From Rhyacophila brunnea (taxonomy: Eukaryota; Arthropoda; Insecta; Trichoptera; Rhyacophilidae), in assembly GCA_022495005.1 (NCBI GenBank), contig JAGYXB010000803.1, positions 1 through 64,000 of the forward strand: a stretch of 64,000 bases of DNA. The letters run 5' to 3'. Of the stretch, positions 1-11,100 are shown piece by piece; position 1 is the first letter of the stretch; every line of letters begins with the position of its first letter. Both the position numbers and the translations under genes were made by a program. Under the pieces are notes generated by a model. That model saw nothing but the letters and a program-made list of their open reading frames with translations. It ran no database searches and was not told where the DNA came from.

Positions 1-214
1 GGGTGGAGGTATGCTGTTTAAATCCGCTATAAATAGTGCACACTAAATGTTGTTAACCTAATTGTTCTAAATATAAATTAGGTAGACTGATGATGGTTGA
101 TGTCAGTACCGAAGTGTGGAGGTAAGCTATTAACATCCACCATAAATAGTACACACTGAATATTGTTAAACTAATTGTTCTAAATATAAATAGGGTAGGC
201 CTATATGGGTTGAC
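1..214 (-). repeat. Satellite units in reverse orientation
   Basis: The window opens inside a tandem array. About two units are visible, each holding the MITE terminal motif GGGTGGAGGTA, then a TAAATAGTGCACACT stretch and the linker CTAATTGTTCTAAATATAAA. They are reverse complements of the units at 8200-11745. The array runs directly into the left end of the full MITE at about 215 and probably continues left of the window. Confidence 0.85.
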
Positions 215-820
215 ACTAGTGCGAAGAGTGGAGGTAGGTTGTTAAGATTCAACGTAAATAATGCACAGTAAAATTTGTCAGTGAAACTTATCTGTTTTAA
301 AAATTTAACTAAGAATACAATTTGCAGATGGAGGTGGTTAGATTTTAAATTTCAATGAGACCCTGCCTTAATGAAACCATAATAGTTTAAGTATGCTATG
401 GGAGATCCGACAAAAATATTGCACACATTTTCAGTCATATTTACTATTTGTTTTCGTAAAATTCAGAATACATATTAGGAACAGATGGTGCTTGTTAGTT
501 CATTTCAATCAGGTTTAATTCATTACACCCTGCCTAAACTAAACCATAATCGATAAAAAAATATTCTTCTATCTATAAAATAGGTAAGTATCTAAAATTA
601 TGTATGGTTTAATTTTATATGTCTTATGGATAAACTAATATTTTCTACTAAAACCTACTATGGCTTGGATTAGGTAGGGTTTAATTAAATTTTAAAAACT
701 AACCAACACTGTCTACACGTTGTTTTAGTTCAATGAATACAAATACGTTTGACTGGCAAAGTTTAGTCTTAACTATTTATGTCGGATCTTAACAGTATAC
801 TTCCACTCTTCGCCACCGGT
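215..820. mobile_element. hAT-type MITE, full-length copy
   Basis: The left end reads GCGAAGAGTGGAGGTAGG and the right end is its inverted match, CTTCCACTCTTCGCCACC. Sub-terminal blocks are shared with the copies at 7011 and 52707 (TAAATAATGCACAGTAAA near the left end; ACCAACACTGTCTACACG near the right end). There is no coding capacity. The hAT assignment comes from the related 49708-50826 element with its 8-bp duplication and CAGTGGCG ends. Confidence 0.8.
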
Positions 821-2526
821 GTATTATCAGAATATGTTTAAGTTGTACATATAGTACGTACCTTTCTATAAAGTTTAAAACGTCAATTATATCCAAAATG
901 AATTAAATAAATGCAGTTATCCAGTTATTTAGGGTAGGTATATTTATATAATTAACGTGTTATTTCAATGTGATAATTAAAGGGTAATTAAAAGTTCAGC
1001 AGTGATTGTGTTTGGTGTTTTGGTGACCCCGAGTTGTTGGAGCGATTGTCTATCAAAAAGTGGACCCAATCAATTTAAATATTTGTTAATACAACGAAAA
1101 TACAAAATGGGTTGGGCGAATGGCTAACAAGTTAAAACCATTCTTCGTAAAAGGTCTGTTAATGAAATCTCTATTCTGTTTAGCCCAATGTGTTGCAGTT
1201 TGGAGCAAAAATGTTATTTATTTTAGCTACCTACTGTATTTCGTTTACTAAGTAACACATACATACTTTATAAATATGCGCGTTTCATTTACGTTAGAAA
1301 ATTATATGCATATTATGATACATAATGTAACTGTAAATTAGAGCTGAAAGTCTGGAAATCACATATTCAATATTTTCCAGGAGAGCAGTTTTAACCAAAA
1401 ACAAATCAATCAACAAAACAAAAAATCAGTCTAATGTCTACAAATGAAACTTTTCAGATATCTCTGATTATTTTGCTAAATTAGTAAATTGTAAAGGCCA
1501 TTCAAGGTTAGACTTTTTTTAATTATTTAATTCATAATTGGGAAATTATCTTCAGCTGCTCTAAGTTGTCTTTTGTATAATTTATATACTAAGACTTGGG
1601 CTTTTGAATATGTAATAAAACGATAAAATAATATCAATTAAAATTATATTTTTGTAATAATAATCATCATAGGTATATTTTAAGCCATTACACACAATGC
1701 AAATATAAAAATAATAAAAAATAACAAAACACTTGTGTAATATTGTATAAATTTGATTTATTTTGATGTGCAGAATTTTTTTGCATTATAAAGTTTAGGT
1801 ATAGGACATATTATTGTATTGTGCTTTCAACCAAAATGTTTTGTCTCCACGGACATAATATCAGATATCGGATTATAATATTTTATTCAATAAAAATACT
1901 TCACTCAAGAGGTGTGAAATCGTCAATACTGTGAACAATATCAACGTACCTATTGGGAATTTATTAGCTTTCTTTTGTAGAAACTTTAACTATTGCTTAG
2001 CAGTGGTATTGGCAAACACTTTTATAAATCCATCGATTCATTTTCATTTGAATTAAGCATAGTAATCCATTAGTAATTTTGAGAGATGGTGTCAAAGAAG
2101 AAAGATTTTCTGTAAGTGCAAGTTATCAGTAGACGTAAAAACAAGCTTTAGTATTATAAAACAAAAAAATAAATATAAGTTCGGACTACGTAGAATCTGA
2201 TAATTCTTTTCAGTATCATTGCAATGAGCAATGTAGTCTTGTCATTCAAATCGCTAGTCTGCATCGAAGTTGAGATGCTAGCTACAAATTAAATTCACCA
2301 TTCACCACTATAGAAAGACAAAGGTGTATGATATTATATAATATAGAATCAAGCCTTGATTAATCAAACTTGTATAACATAGTAAACCATCCTTATTGAT
2401 TAGTTCATGAAATATTACACCATTTTTTAGGTTGGTTATTAGTATTAGCATTATCTGTAAACAAAAGTTAGGAACATGATAATAAACGAATGATTGAAAA
2501 TGTAGGAATTCTTGGCGATAACTTAC
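821..2526. other. AT-rich stretch without recognised feature
   Basis: No ORF, exon-like segment or repeat that I can identify was seen. It is probably intronic or intergenic. Confidence 0.5.
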
Positions 2527-2590
2527 CTTTATTAAGTTTTTCCCTCACTTCCCGAATAAGGGATGCCCTTCTTGAAAGAATATTGTTTGA
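2527..2590 (-). CDS. Candidate coding exon ending in a strong donor, abutting a MITE
   Basis: On the minus strand a basic, coding-like segment reads about NNILSRRASLIREVREKLNK and stops exactly at AAAG|GTAAGTT, a consensus splice donor (exon end 2527, intron from 2526, phase 1). The frame is open upstream, but the sequence from 2591 onward is the terminus of the CAGTGGCGAAGG MITE family. Either the exon was truncated by the MITE, or the MITE end has been exonised. The protein is not recognised. The segment is short, so the coding call rests on the donor, the codon composition and the open frame. Confidence 0.35.
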
Positions 2591-2785
2591 GACTGGCAAA
2601 GGGTGGAGGCAGGCTGTTAAAATCCGACATAAATAGTGGACACTAAGCTTTGCCAGCCATACGAAAGAATTTGTTTCCATTAATTGTCAGATAGTGGTAG
2701 TTAGTTTTGAAAAAAAATAATTAAACTCTGCGTAACCAAGCCAAATAATATTTGATTGTAGTTTAATTTTTAAACCTTCAACAGA
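2591..2785. mobile_element. Partial hAT MITE (left terminus)
   Basis: TGGCAAAGGGTGGAGGCAGG followed by ATAAATAGTGGACACTAAGC and the sub-terminal CCAAGCCAAATAAT block match the left half of the copies at 5020 and 7011. The right half is missing. Confidence 0.75.
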
Positions 2786-3317
2786 CTACAATATTCGACG
2801 AGGCGGGTGATAGCCAATAATGCAGTCCAAGTGTCACTTCAGCATTCCTAATCTATTTTAAAAAAATACTCCCTCGCATTCGGACTAAAACTCCGTATAT
2901 TGGACTTCCGCACTTTTGCAAGTCTTTTTGCTATAGCTCAAAGCAAAAATGACTTAAAATGGACATCCACTCTTTCAGGTCTAAAGTATAAATTGGTCTA
3001 CCGTCGTTTAAGAAGTATGTATTTCGAAAACTATGTGACATTGGACTCCCAAAATTTCAGCATTAAAAGAACGTGAATACACTGCAATTGTATTGCAGTG
3101 CAATTTACCTAAAAACGATAAAAAAATTATTTCCGCACTTTCATTTTTCAGGTTTTCATTTTAGACAAAGCCTAATTCTGAAAAATGTTTTTTTTTTTTA
3201 ATTTTTATAGGTATCGCTTAAACTTTATAGTGGTTTTGTAAGCGGACATCAAAATCTATTCATAGCTAGCTCAATTGATACTAATGTAGTAAAGGATAAC
3301 CCGGTCAATGATGAGAA

Positions 3318-3482
3318 TATCGTAATAGATCTTTGGGTTTCCCCCGTGTGTACTTCCTTCTTTCCTCGACGTTTCGGGCTCATTGCAGAAGCCATTATCA
3401 TGCATTATCTACAACGAGCCCTAAAAGCCGGGGAAAGAAGGAAGAAGTACACACGGTGGAAACCCAAAAATCTATTACGATA
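3318..3482. repeat. Large inverted repeat with hammerhead-like core
   Basis: Arms of about 50 bp (3318-3367 and 3432-3482) are near-perfect reverse complements, each carrying ATCGTAATAGAT or its match, then GGGTTTCCCCCGTGTGTAC. The loop contains, on the minus strand, TGATAATGGCTTCTGC...GAGCCCGAAACGTC. This has the order TGANNA, small stem, CGAAAC seen in the other dispersed hairpins of this window. It could be a fold-back element or a remnant of a Penelope-like retroelement terminus. Confidence 0.6.
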
Positions 3483-3914
3483 AAAAAACAACCATGAAAG
3501 TCTCAAACATTAATGATGAGAATAATTTACAGTTTATCAATTATTAGAACCTTCTTAACTGTATCCATTTCTCGAATAACAATTAATTATAATTATTTAC
3601 ACTATTTCCAAAATACTTTTAAATTATGTCTATATATTAAACCCAAAAGCATTTTATTTATACAAGTTTAAAGCCAAAACCCTTATGTATAGAATTTTTT
3701 ATTAGCTAGGATCATTATTTTCCTCAATCCATGGTTCAAAGCCATTCACAGCGTGCGGGTGACTTAGTTTAGTCAGACATAGGTATTTACTTATAAATAT
3801 TATCAATTCAAAATAACAATATAGTATACACAAGGAATTGTAAATATAATGTAATTACTATTTATTTACAATATAATATATTAGTGTTTTAATTTCGGTT
3901 AACCTACAATATTC

Positions 3915-4319
3915 ATGTCGAACAATCATACGTTATTGTACCTACTTATGATGATGAAATTATATTTTTTAATCAATATAGAATACACACAAGGTTTTTA
4001 TTATAGAAATAACATTATTTTGAAAAATCTCAGAAACATACACGTTGGAATAAATCGTAGCAGACAAAGGGTTACGGCAAGAAATCTGCAATTCGGTCGG
4101 GAAATCCCTTTTGTTTTTTTTCAAATGCTATTTTATCGCGGTGAACTCCCGTACGCGCGTTTTATAATTAGAATAACATACTATCGTCGTCAATTTTCTA
4201 CAAACACGTATCTGAGTTTTGAGTTATTTGATGCAGTGAATTCAGAACTTGAATACGTACATATTCCACGAACACGTACCTATCTCAAAACATACTTTAT
4301 TTATAAACCAATAGATTGA
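3915..4319 (+). CDS. Unidentified 134-residue ORF with signal-like N-terminus
   Basis: This is the longest intronless ATG ORF outside transposons. Residues 4-27 form a hydrophobic stretch (LLYLLMMMKLYFLI) that could be a signal peptide or membrane anchor. The rest is rich in Tyr, Arg and Phe, with no domain I recognise. It has no cysteines, which argues against a disulphide-rich secreted protein. Its 3' third overlaps the left arm of the inverted repeat at 4183-4740, so it may belong to that repeat or be fortuitous. No splice sites or polyadenylation signal clearly tie it to a transcript. Confidence 0.25.
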   Translation: MSNNHTLLYLLMMMKLYFLINIEYTQGFYYRNNIILKNLRNIHVGINRSRQRVTARNLQFGREIPFVFFQMLFYRGELPYARFIIRITYYRRQFSTNTYLSFELFDAVNSELEYVHIPRTRTYLKTYFIYKPID

Positions 4320-4740
4320 AGCAATGGCAAAAAACTCGTATCACAATACAAGACTTTTATAAATATTATAAACTCGTATCCTGAGTTAGGTGTTTGTAAC
4401 TATACAGAATACTGAACTCCGACAGATGATTATACAGAAGCACTTTCTCGTCAAGATACGTGTTTACTGCAGTAATATTGTGGAATGACTCACAGTAAAT
4501 TTGCAACGCATTCTCGTATCTTCGACAATATGACTGATCGGTCGAAAGTATAGTGCGATAGATTGAAGAAACATAACATTTTTTCAGGAAAATATCTGTA
4601 ACTATTCTAAATGGATATTTCATAGAAGAAAATTTATTTCTGAATTAAAAACTGAGTGAATAAAGTTTTTATTTGCCTCTCCTGAAAAGTTGTGTTTTTT
4701 GAGATACGTGTTTGTAGAAAATTAACGACAATATAGATAT
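4183..4740. repeat. Inverted repeat element with recurrent ACACGTATCT words
   Basis: TCAATTTTCTACAAACACGT at about 4190 is mirrored by ACGTGTTTGTAGAAAATTAA at about 4707. Partial homology extends outward on both sides (TTAGAATAA). Between the arms the word ACACGTATCT or its complement recurs in several places. The structure resembles a degenerate MITE about 560 bp long. No target duplication was found. Confidence 0.5.
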
Positions 4741-5019
4741 TAGAGCTATTAGGTAGGTACATGATTATTATTCTAACTCGAAATATGACGCCGTATCAAG
4801 GCGCTGAAACATCCTCGCCGAACTTCAAAACCAATGGCAATGATAATGAATGAATAATGATACTTTGAGCAATAATGAAAAAAAAATGAGGTGGTAATTA
4901 TATTCATTAATTAAATTAAATACGTATTGTTATTTATTTCAAACAATATCTCAAACACACTTATTCACCAGACTGTCAATGAAACACACGATCCCTCCAC
5001 TTAAGAAGTATCTACCTAG

Positions 5020-5735
5020 CAGTGGCGAAGGTCAGAGGTAGGCTGTTAAGATCCGCCATAAATGGTGCAGACTAAACTTTGTCAGTCATACGTATTTGTT
5101 TTCATTGATTAAAATAAGACTAAAATTTACAGATAGTGTTGGTTAAGTTGTTTTTAAAGTTCAGTTATAGGTGCCCTGCGAAAACCAAGCCATAATAGAG
5201 AATAGTCAAAAAATACTCGTATATCTATAAAATATTTAAAATCATGCAATTAAAATCATAAATAACTTTTAATATTAATGATAGAATAATATTTTTTCTA
5301 TTATAGGTTGGTTTAGGCGGAGCTTAATAAATTTAAAAAATTAATCAACAATATCTGTAATATGTATTCTTAATCCAACGAAAACAAATAAGTATGAATG
5401 AAAAAATGTGCATAATTTTTTCGTATCACCCAAAGTATACTAAAGCTTTTATTTTGTTAACTGTCAATGCATGGTAAAACTGCATTGTATTGTTGTTTTT
5501 TTAAAAAAATTGTAGTACTTATTCCACTTTAATAAATAAATTTGGACCGGTTTCGTCCGCCTCAGAGGGACATTTTGAAACTCAGTGGAATAAGTACTTA
5601 CTACAAAAAAATGTTGTATTTTATTAAATCAAACAACTATACTAAAGCTATTATGATTTGGTTTGGGTAGGGTTTAATTGTTTTTAAAAACAACCAACAC
5701 CATCTGTAAATTGTAGACTTAATTCAATAAAAAAA
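5020..5735. mobile_element. hAT MITE, right end lost, with nested hairpin repeat
   Basis: The left end CAGTGGCGAAGGTCAGAGG is complete. Sub-terminal blocks follow the family order to CCAACACCATCTGTAAATTG, after which the right terminus is missing. A separate hairpin repeat is inserted at about 5505-5625. Confidence 0.75.
5505..5625 (-). repeat. Nested hairpin repeat with GGACGAAACCGG core
   Basis: TTGTAGTACTTATTCCAC and GTGGAATAAGTACTTACTAC form inverted arms around a minus-strand core, AAAATGTCCCTCTGAGGCGG followed by ACGAAACCGG. The core is shared with 29060-29165 and 34945-35065. Confidence 0.65.
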
Positions 5736-5743
5736 AAACGTCT

Positions 5744-5994
5744 ACGCCTGATCTCTGACACAAGTGAAAACAATGACTTTGAAGAAGAAGAAAAAGTACC
5801 GAAGAGAAGGAAAAAGGTACACTTGAAATGGACAAAAGAAGAAATTCAAATTGTGAAAAAATATTTTAAAGAAAAAAAATCCAGGAAAAGCAAAATGCTT
5901 AGAAGTTTTGAAGAAAGAACCTACACTACATAAACGCTCCTGGGAGCAGTTAAATACTTATGTCAATAACATTTACAAAAACAAATTAAAATAA
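5744..5994 (+). pseudogene. SANT/Myb-like transposon-protein fragment, frameshifted
   Basis: The first frame encodes an acidic stretch (SENNDFEEEEKVPKRRKK) and then WTKEEIQIVKKYFK. A one-base shift inside an A8 tract near 5873 moves the frame, which continues as NPGKAKCLEVLKKEP and RSWEQLNTYVNNIYK before a stop at about 5994. The pattern WT..E...V...F, P.K.ECL, RSW..., V.N.I is what I associate with the Myb/SANT-like C-terminal segment of TE-derived or zinc-finger proteins in aphids and cnidarians. This is recognition from memory, not a search. It is a dead fragment, with no start and a broken frame. Confidence 0.55.
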
Positions 5995-6942
5995 AGCTTG
6001 ATTATAATAATATTTTATGTTCTATGACAATGTAGTAAGTAGGTAATTGCTGTTTTTTTACCATTAAAATAAGTATTATATTCTTAACGGCTATCTAAAA
6101 AATAATGTTGATTAAAACAAATAAGTTAGTACCTATAAACAAAATTTATCAGTTTTCATCTTGGCAAGTCTAGTTACATGCGATAATTTTTCAACAACAT
6201 TTCCTTTTTAAGTCCAGTTACAATTATAAATTATAAATTTGTGTATCATACATACAGAGTCTTGGATTCTTAATTATTGGTCTTATCTATTGTCTTCAAT
6301 AAAAATATGTTAAGTGTTTACCTGCTTAATTATTGTAGTTATAAGCATAAACATGTTGTATACAACCACTTAATAATAATATGTTTTATGATGAAGAATA
6401 TAATGCTAATAAATAAAGTTATACAAATTTTGTGTCGATTGATTCATTGGTTTTATTTTAATTTTATGGTACCTTGAAATGTCCGAGCTGTCATAAAAGC
6501 GGACCATTTTTGATAAATGGGTCATAAAACTCATTAAACATAAACAATTATTAGGTGTTATACCTACTGCCGACCTTTTTGTAGACAAGAAATGCTTTGT
6601 AAGCACAATTTAATGTTTTGGCTATTTTTTACTCCTACCCACTTTCACTTAGTTCTATTAATATGTGCACAAAAATTATTGTTTAACAAACCTCTTAGAC
6701 ATTAAAAAAATTTTATTACTTAACTATTAATAATACAACTGAGTGTATTTCTTAATAAACAGCATATTATTTATATAGGTACCTAGTACTTAACATTATT
6801 GCTCCAGTCCGGAACACATTGGCTGCACAGAATGGAGATTATCCACAAACATTTAACGAATAATGAATATTACTACTTGTTAGCCAATCTTGGTCTTTAC
6901 GTTGGATTAACACACATTTAAAAACAAAATGTATTTTTTGTC
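5995..6942. other. AT-rich stretch without recognised feature
   Basis: Only short frames that do not start with ATG or lack coding character are present. Confidence 0.45.
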
Positions 6943-7002
6943 CAGTCACGGAATTGAACCCATTTTTTACATACAACCACTCTACCAAGTCAGCTACCAT
7001 GG
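6943..7002 (-). repeat. tRNA-derived SINE head or tRNA pseudogene
   Basis: On the minus strand TAGCTGACTTGGTAGAGTGG resembles an A box and GGTTCAATTCC is a perfect B box, at tRNA-like spacing. It ends about 9 bp from the MITE at 7011. No full cloverleaf could be drawn. Confidence 0.55.
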
Positions 7003-7010
7003 GTGTATTA

Positions 7011-7667
7011 TAGTGGCGAGGGGTAGAGGTAGGCTTTAAGAGTTGACATAAATAGTGCACAGTAAACTTTGTCAGTCGAACGTATTTGTTTTAATTATTT
7101 AACTAAGAATACAAATTGCAGATGGTGCTGGTCAGATTTTAAAATTCAATTAAACCCTGCCAAAACCAAACCATAATAGTTTAAGTATGCTATGGGCTAT
7201 CCGACAAAAATACTGCAGTTTTTCAGTCATACATGTTTGTTTACGTTGAATACAGAATCGGTACATATCGCCTGCTTAGAACCAATCTATTCTAGCTCAC
7301 ATGTTTAAGTTTCTGTGTCAATGTAGGTAGATCACAGATTCATTACAATAATGTAATATTAAAGGTTAGTTGTTAGGTTAATTAAGGTTAACCTAACAAA
7401 TAATCCAGTTTATCGGCTATTTTCAAAATGCGTTTTCCGCTGTATTCCGTATAACCGAACAGTACCATTGGAGTTGTTTTGTAATACGTAATAATTTGTA
7501 TGGAATGTATTGAATATTAAAAACCACAGAAAAGATAATAAAAAGTAACAAACACTATCTACACTTTGTAGTCTTAGTTCAATGAAAACAAATACGTATG
7601 ACTAACAAAGTTTAATGTGCACTATTTATGGCTGATCTTAACAGCCTATCTCCACCCTTCGCTACTA
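7011..7667. mobile_element. hAT MITE, full-length copy
   Basis: TAGTGGCGAGGGGTAGAGG at the left is inverted at the right as CTCCACCCTTCGCTACTA. Sub-terminal blocks are conserved (AATAGTGCACAGTAAACTTT; GACTAACAAAGTTTAATGTG). The right flank GTGTCAACCCACATCA is the same as the satellite linker, so this junction is a plausible progenitor of the array unit. Only GTGT is shared as a possible target duplication. Confidence 0.85.
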
Positions 7668-7771
7668 GTGTCAACCCACATCACGCTCCCCTATTTATAT
7701 TAAAGTAGTACTTAGATACAATTATTTTTACAAAATTATTATCAAGTGATCGGGATATTTTTACAGCTCTT

Positions 7772-7865
7772 AAAGGGCCATCCTATGATATCACATGATT
7801 GGGGCTATTTTTTAGCCCCCTTCCCCCATTGTCACAACCTTTTACCACACTGTCCATATGACGAG
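7772..7865 (+). mobile_element. Second MITE family, left part
   Basis: AAAGGGCCATCCTATGATATC and the following TCACATGATT...TTGTCACAACCTTT match the left part of the element at 11760-11938. The right end is absent, and hAT MITE sequence starts instead. Confidence 0.7.
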
Positions 7866-7879
7866 TATTTTTTACTATT

Positions 7880-8199
7880 ATCTATTATGTTTTGGTTTAG
7901 GCAGGGTTTATTTGATTTTTAAAAACTAACCAAAAGGTAGGTACCATCTGTAATTATTTGTATTCTTGGTTCAATGAAAACAAATAAAAATGACTGACAA
8001 AGTGTGCATTATTTTTTCAAATCTTTAAAGCCTACCTCCAATTATGGTTTGGTATATGCATGGTTTAATTGAATTTTAAAAACTTACCATCACTATGTGC
8101 AATTTGTATTATTTGTTCAATTAATACAAATAAGCATGACTGACAAAGTTTATTGTGTACTATTTATGTCTAAACTTAACAGCCCACCTCCACCTTACA
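7880..8199. mobile_element. Two right-half hAT MITE fragments in tandem
   Basis: Two successive segments carry GGTTTAGGCAGGGTTTA or a variant, AACTTACCATCAC or AACTAACC, the sub-terminal GACTGACAAAG, and the terminal motif GCCTACCTCCA or GCCCACCTCCA. They lead directly into the satellite, like a series of duplicated right ends. Confidence 0.65.
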
Positions 8200-11100
8200 T
8201 CAGTCTACCCTATTCATATTTAGAACAATTAGTTTAACAGATTTAAGTGTACTATATTTATGGCGGATTTAACAGCCTATCTCGACCCATCGCTACCGGT
8301 GTGCACTATTTATGGTGGATTTTAACAGCCTACCTCAAACCTTCGCTACACTATAACTAACAATTATTAGTTTAGGAAAAGTTAATATGCGCTATTTCTG
8401 GTGAATTTTACAGCCTACATTCACCCTTCGTTATTGGTGTCAACCTACATCAGTCTACCCTATTTATAAGGTATTTATATTTATAGGGTATATTTCAGAA
8501 CAATTATTTTAACAGAAGTTAGTGTGCACTATTTATGGCGGATTTTAATAGCCAATTTTCACAATTCGCTACTGCTGTCAACTCATATCAGTCTACCCTA
8601 TTCATATTTAGAACAATTACTTAAACAATATTTAATTGTGCTCTTTATGGCGGATAATAACAGCCTACCAGCACCCTTCCCGACTGGTGTCGACCTACAT
8701 CAGTCTACCCTATAAATATTTAGAATAATTAGTTTAACAGAATTTAGTGTGCACTATTTATGGCTGATTTTAACAGCCTACCACCACACATCAATACTGG
8801 TGTGCAATATTTACGGTGGATTTCAACAGCCTACCTCCACCCTTCCCGACTGGTGTCCACCAACATCAGTCTACCCTATTTATATTTAGAACAATTGGTT
8901 TAACAAAATTTATTGTGCACTATTTCTGGTGGATTTTAACAGCCTACCTCTACGCTTCGCTTCTGGTGTCAACTCATATCAGTCTACCCTATTCATATTT
9001 AGAACAATAACTTTAACAATATTTAATGTGTGCTATTTATGGCGGATAATAACAGCCTATCTCCACTCTTTGCGACTGGTGTCGACCAACATCAGTCTAC
9101 CCTATTCATATTTAGAACAATTAGTTTAACAGAATTTAATGTGTACTATTTCTGGTGGATTTTAACAGCTTACCTCCACCTTTCGCTACTGGTGTCAACC
9201 TACATCAGTCTAGGCTATTTATATTCAGAACAATTAGTTTCACAAAAGTTAGTGTGCACTATTTATGACGGAATTAACAGCCTACTTCCCCCCTTCGCTT
9301 CTGGTGTCAACTCATATCAGTCTACCCTATTCATATTTGGAAGAATTAGTTTAACAAAATTTAGTGTGTACTATTCAGGGTGGATTTAACGGCCTACCTC
9401 CACCCTCTGCTACTGGTGTCAACCCACATTCATATACCTTATTTATATTTAGAACAATTAGTTTAACAGAATTTAGTGTGCACTATTTATGGCAGATTTT
9501 AACAGCCTACCACCACACATCGCTACTGGTGTGCACTGTTTACGGAGGGTTTTAACAGCCTACCTCCACCCTTTGCTACTCGTGTCCACCAACATCAGTC
9601 TACCCTATTTATATTTAGAACGATTAGTTTAACAAAATTTAATATGCACTATTTCTGGTGGATTTTAACAACCTACCTTCACCTTTCGCTATTGGTGTCA
9701 ACCCAAATCAGTCTACACTATTTATAGGGTATTTATATTTATAGGGTATATTTCAGAACAATTAGTTTAACAGAAGTTAGTATGCACTATTTATGGCGGA
9801 TTTTAACAGCCTACCTTCACCCTTCGCTACTGCTGTCAACTCATATTAGTCTACCCTATTCATATTTAGAACAATTACTTTAACAATTTTAATTGTGCTG
9901 TTTATGGAGAATAATAACAGCCTACCTCCACCCTTTGTGACTGGTGTCGACCTACATCAGTCTATCCTATTCATATTTAGAACAATTAGTTTAACATAAT
10001 TTAGTGTGCACTATTTATGGCTGATTTTAACAGCCCACCACCACCCTTCACTTCTAGTGTCAACTCATATCAGTCTACTCTATTCATATTTAGAACAATT
10101 GCTTTAACAATATTTAATGTGTGCTATTTATGGCGGATAATAACAGCCTACCTCCACCCTTCGCGATTGGTGTCGACTTACATCAGTCTACCCTATTCAT
10201 ATTTAGAACAATTAGTTTAACAGATTTTAGTGTACTATATTTATGGCGGATTTTAACAGCCTATCTCGACCCATCGCCACCGGTGTGCACTATTTATGGT
10301 GGATTTTAACAGCCTACCTCAAACCTTCGCTACATTATAACTAACAATTATTAGTTTAGGAAAAGTTAATATTCGCTATTTATGGCGGATATTAACAGCC
10401 TTTCTCCACCTTTTGCTACTGTTGTCCACCCATATCAATCTACCCTATTTACATTTAAAACAATTTATTACCTATTTATATTTAGAAAAATTATTAGTTA
10501 AAAAAAGATTGTGTGCACTATTTATTTATGGCGGATTTTGACAGCCTACCTCCACCCATCGCTATTGGTGTGCACTGTTTATGGTGGATTTTGACAGCCT
10601 ACTTTCACCCTTCGCTACTGCTGTCAACTCATATCAGTCTACCCTTTTCATATTTAGAACAATTACTTTAACAATATTTAATTGTGCTGTTTATGGAGGA
10701 TAATAACAGCCTACCTCCACCCTTTGTGACAGGTGTCGACCTACATCAGTCTACCCTATTCATATTTAGAACAATTAGTTTAACAGAATTTAGTGTGCAC
10801 CATTCATGGCTGATTTTAACAGCCCACCTCCACCCTTCGCTTCTAGTGTCAACTCATATCAGTCTACTCTATTCATATTTAGAACAATTATTTCAACAAT
10901 ATTTAATGTTTGCTATTTATGGTGGATAATAACAGCCTACCTCCACCCTTCGCAACTGATGTCGACCTACATCAGTCTACCCTATTCATATTTAGAACAA
11001 TTAGTTTAACAGACTTTAGTGTACACTATTCATGGCGGATTTTAACAGCCTACCTCGACCCATCGCTACCAGTGTGCACTATTTATGATGGATTTTAACA

